A stretch of 7,998 nt of DNA from a bacterium (GTDB lineage: Bacteria; Planctomycetota; J058; JACQDU01), in assembly GCA_016200955.1 (NCBI GenBank), contig JACQDU010000636.1, forward strand, positions 1 to 7,998, written 5' to 3'. The notes under the pieces were generated by a model that was given only the letters and a program-made list of their open reading frames with translations, searched no databases and was not told the DNA's origin. Of the stretch, positions 7,701 to 7,998 are shown piece by piece (the stretch's first letter is position 1; each line of letters begins with the position of its first letter). The translations under genes were made by a program, and so were the position numbers.

Positions 7701-7998
7701 CGCCTTGCCGCCGCAGCCCTTCTCGAGCCGGGCCACGTCGGCCATGAGCGCGGTCCGGTCGAGGAGAGGGCGAACGTCAGCGCGCTTCTCGTCGATCTCC
7801 TGGAGGAGCGTCTCGAGGTCGTCGACGCTGTGCGCCCGCAGCCAGGCCGCGAGATCGACGGCGCGGTGGAGATCGTTCGCCAGCTCGTGGCGCAGGACGT
7901 GGCCGAAGCCCGACGCGAACGCGGTCTTGGCGTCCACGAGCTCTTGCCGGAAGAACCGCCCGGCGACGAAGGCGTTCTCGGTGAGCACTCTCTGGCAG
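4710..7998 (-). CDS. recB: RecB, RecBCD complex beta subunit: 3'-5' helicase and nuclease, N-terminus outside the window
   Basis: The product is a UvrD-like SF1A helicase fused to a RecB-family nuclease, the cutting subunit of RecBCD. Numbering from the in-frame GTG at 7988: motif II LIDEFQDTDE 247-256, III IGDPKQAIYGWRGAD 277-291, IV LTENFRST 311-318, V IMTLHKSKGLE 603-613, VI EEDRRLLYVGVTRAKARL 684-701. The nuclease shows GQFFHD (His 874), GFIDF (Asp 986), LLDWKTD (Asp 999, Lys 1001) and QVQVY (Gln 1024, Tyr 1028), a complete active site. A Pro/Ala/Glu-rich stretch at about 768-865 tethers the two parts. GTG 7988 is not the start: the frame stays open to 7997 and reads CQRVLTENAF, the middle of the TIHGFCQR-type motif that follows Walker A in RecB. 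Roughly 150 residues, including GTGKT, are therefore beyond the right edge. recC is expected further upstream. Ends 5 bases before recD. Confidence 0.95.
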   Translation of the reverse strand, partial: CQRVLTENAFVAGRFFRQELVDAKTAFASGFGHVLRHELANDLHRAVDLAAWLRAHSVDDLETLLQEIDEKRADVRPLLDRTALMADVARLEKGCGGKALEQVREAVEESSLKGQTRAAVLARLDALVAFLGEPEATGSLVGLHVSEKLSYIVNYLLEPSRVAGIREGVPRIGKLLDLLAGLCSRLVTLEAATAQVFLPAVRERVAHEKRTKGLYDFSDMLTIVRDAICTGPQRALLLERLRERYQHALIDEFQDTDEVQWQIFEEIFAKSSKKHGLWVIGDPKQAIYGWRGADVYAYLSACNSLGKGAKPIPLTENFRSTKALIEAFNVIFDQKAKPPFFRDKIRYDDPVECGREKLVAQDAAGKPVAPIHVFDLDAQKMSADELRGALARRIAEEIRVLLDTGLWLGEGKDKKRIEASDVYILTRSGWEGEFVSKFLAERLVPFAFYKQEGLFQTSEADDVYRVLAAIADPHDRSKRSKAWLTPFFGLELEELAAGDPPGDHTLWRHLFQWERLAERGDFRRLFASLVEDTGLVRREIFLSTSERRLTNYLHILEILLETVSRKRVGIRELSHLLRSWISEEQAPEREDGNVQRLESDAKAVQIMTLHKSKGLEAAVVFLFGGYTNPKGKDLYVYHDRPQEKTVEQLAKEALGTAFYHDPEGRRLVHVGPLTPEVRALVINESQEEDRRLLYVGVTRAKARLYFPGFSRVPVLDPSGKVVLDADGEPRTVWNYEYLNGPYAHLAERLDALIHDRKPPKGFEVEKLPVVMAPAMASGAPMPAPAPWTPPAELLSVPEAKEIEKRCDELRKKCAPLIVTSYSRMKKGYVPTAAEIEADTLQEETVPETSPSSPEPVPSGEPIEEVPRGGANTGQFFHDVLEVLPFESLAGALPFDAWREREDVKPLFERAMSRRGIPERQLVGAQRMVFHTLTKRLVLGSLTLESGLAPCTKNLRELEFAYPIPEEAHLALAEGGPFPIEKGWLRGFIDFIFEHKGRSYLLDWKTDTLDDYGPESVAAHVRESYWIQVQVYTLALARMLKLTGAADHEAKFGGVLYCFLRGMRPEEAPEIGVFFERADWAGIKKLERELVAFEYR

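Noticed and set aside
7986..7988. GTG as the recB start codon
   Set aside because: The frame continues to the window end as CQR, completing a conserved RecB motif, and the Walker A domain is otherwise missing. The gene continues past the right edge.

Overview
This is a high-GC bacterial window. The RecB and RecD proteins are of the RecBCD (not AddAB) type and lie head to tail. That fits a GC-rich Gram-negative such as a myxobacterial or other deltaproteobacterial-type lineage, but nothing here fixes the taxon.

Layout. At the extreme left edge (33 to 1, minus strand) are the first 11 codons of what looks like a serine recombinase of the resolvase/invertase superfamily, reading out of the window. 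About 60-85 bases to its right, on the plus strand, an open frame begins abruptly in the middle of an SF2 helicase: motif IV is present at about 118-144, but motifs I to III and the whole first RecA lobe are absent. The helicase runs to 2250 and overlaps by 11 bases a small second gene (2240-2614). That gene resembles the T3SS/YbjN-type peptide-binding chaperone-like proteins (TY-Chap) and carries an in-frame amber codon at 2531-2533, with clear family-like coding sequence after it. The right two thirds (2632-7998, minus strand) hold recD (complete) and recB (missing its N-terminus beyond the right edge), separated by 5 bases and converging on the helicase cassette across a 17-base gap.

How it fits together. 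recB and recD encode the nuclease-helicase and the second motor helicase of the DNA-end processing complex; recC is not in the window and would be expected upstream of recB, beyond the right edge. The plus-strand pair looks like an accessory, possibly defence-related, helicase plus chaperone-like cassette that appears damaged twice: cut at its 5' side next to a serine-recombinase gene, and stopped by an amber codon in its second gene. The main surprise is the left edge, where a site-specific recombinase appears to mark the end of an integrated element sitting inside the helicase gene. That reading depends on a short stretch and on sequence outside the window. No RNA gene, CRISPR array or intact insertion sequence was recognised.
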